From the NCBI GenBank assembly GCA_031289865.1, contig JAITOQ010000061.1, positions 1 through 5,065 on the forward strand: 5,065 nucleotides of DNA. Reading direction: 5' to 3'. Under the pieces are notes generated by a model that saw nothing but the letters and a program-made list of their open reading frames with translations, had not been told where the DNA came from and did no database searches. Position numbers and translations under genes: made by a program. This document shows, in pieces, positions 4,845 to 5,065 of the stretch (positions are counted from its first letter, which is position 1; each line of letters opens with the position of its first letter). The stretch comes from Clostridiales bacterium (lineage in GTDB: Bacteria; Bacillota; Clostridia; Christensenellales; JAISNN01).

Positions 4845-5065
4845 TTGAAAAAGACCGCAAATAATACCGCACACAAAGAATTTTATCCACAAAAATCGAG
4901 TACTGTACCGTCGAAACGCTCCGCCGATAATACCCAAAAAGAACTGCCGTTAAACTTGATACTCTCTGTCACCACGGCAATCTCATACACTTTTTTAAAT
5001 ATATTTACGTCTATCGGCAGCAAAATTCAAACGGTAAATCCCATGATATGGTTGAATATATATGT
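4845..5065 (+). CDS. Probable membrane protein, N-terminal fragment (runs off the right edge), TTG start
   Basis: From a TTG at 4845 the frame is open for 73 codons plus 2 nt to the window edge. AGAGGG (4830-4835) lies 9 nt upstream, and the frame has a stop at 4815-4817 with no ATG between, so TTG is the best start. The first 33 residues are polar and Lys/Asn/Thr-rich with no hydrophobic core, so they are not a classical signal peptide. They are followed by a hydrophobic helix at about 34-58 (LPLNLILSVTTAISY onward); a second hydrophobic segment seems to begin near residue 66. This suggests an integral membrane protein with a cytoplasmic N-terminal tail. I recognise no family. The terminator upstream argues that it is transcribed separately from the padR fusion, although both encode membrane proteins. 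Confidence 0.6.
   Translation, partial: MKKTANNTAHKEFYPQKSSTVPSKRSADNTQKELPLNLILSVTTAISYTFLNIFTSIGSKIQTVNPMIWLNIY

Noticed and set aside
1..5065. CRISPR array, tRNA, rRNA, riboswitch or insertion sequence
   Set aside because: No regularly spaced repeats, no cloverleaf or conserved RNA elements, and no transposase or terminal inverted repeats were seen on either strand.

Overview
The window looks like a chromosomal stretch from a low-to-moderate-GC member of the Bacillota, most likely an uncultured Clostridia-type gut bacterium. The clues are AGGAG-type ribosome binding sites, sigma-A-like promoters with 17-bp spacers, a XerS-like tyrosine recombinase and a PadR-family regulator. This assignment is inference; no rRNA or other phylogenetic marker lies in the window.

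Left third, minus strand (1-1208): two visibly AT-rich genes read leftward. The one cut by the left edge (1-471) encodes a GIY-YIG fold protein of the T5orf172 type and has its own strong extended -10 promoter. It has no ATG-to-stop reading frame inside the window, so simple ORF listing misses it. Upstream of it, 654-1106 encodes a 150-residue protein of unknown function whose C-terminal motif recalls DUF4275-like proteins. A well-formed minus-strand promoter at 1180-1208 drives it. The two genes look like accessory cargo.

Middle (1209-2705): the divergent intergenic region carries back-to-back promoters and a small inverted repeat. A complete 347-residue tyrosine recombinase follows with all catalytic residues; it resembles XerS, the single-protein chromosome-dimer resolvase. 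Its 3' end is partly duplicated in tandem (37-bp period). The next 309 bp hold no gene, but contain a 41-bp near-perfect palindrome, a degenerate second copy 89 bp away, and a consensus-like promoter.

Right half (2706-4661): the most unusual gene is a 651-residue fusion. It has an N-terminal PadR winged-helix DNA-binding domain, about 400 residues of low-complexity acidic linker interrupted by a run of 15 prolines, and four C-terminal transmembrane helices. The charge pattern puts both ends in the cytoplasm. It is therefore a candidate membrane-tethered one-component transcription regulator, and the palindromes upstream are its obvious candidate operators. A strong intrinsic terminator follows, then the start of a TTG-initiated gene for a probable membrane protein (4845 to the right edge).

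The PadR-membrane fusion and its palindromic upstream boxes are the best candidates for something undescribed. Nothing in the sequence ties the five genes into one pathway.
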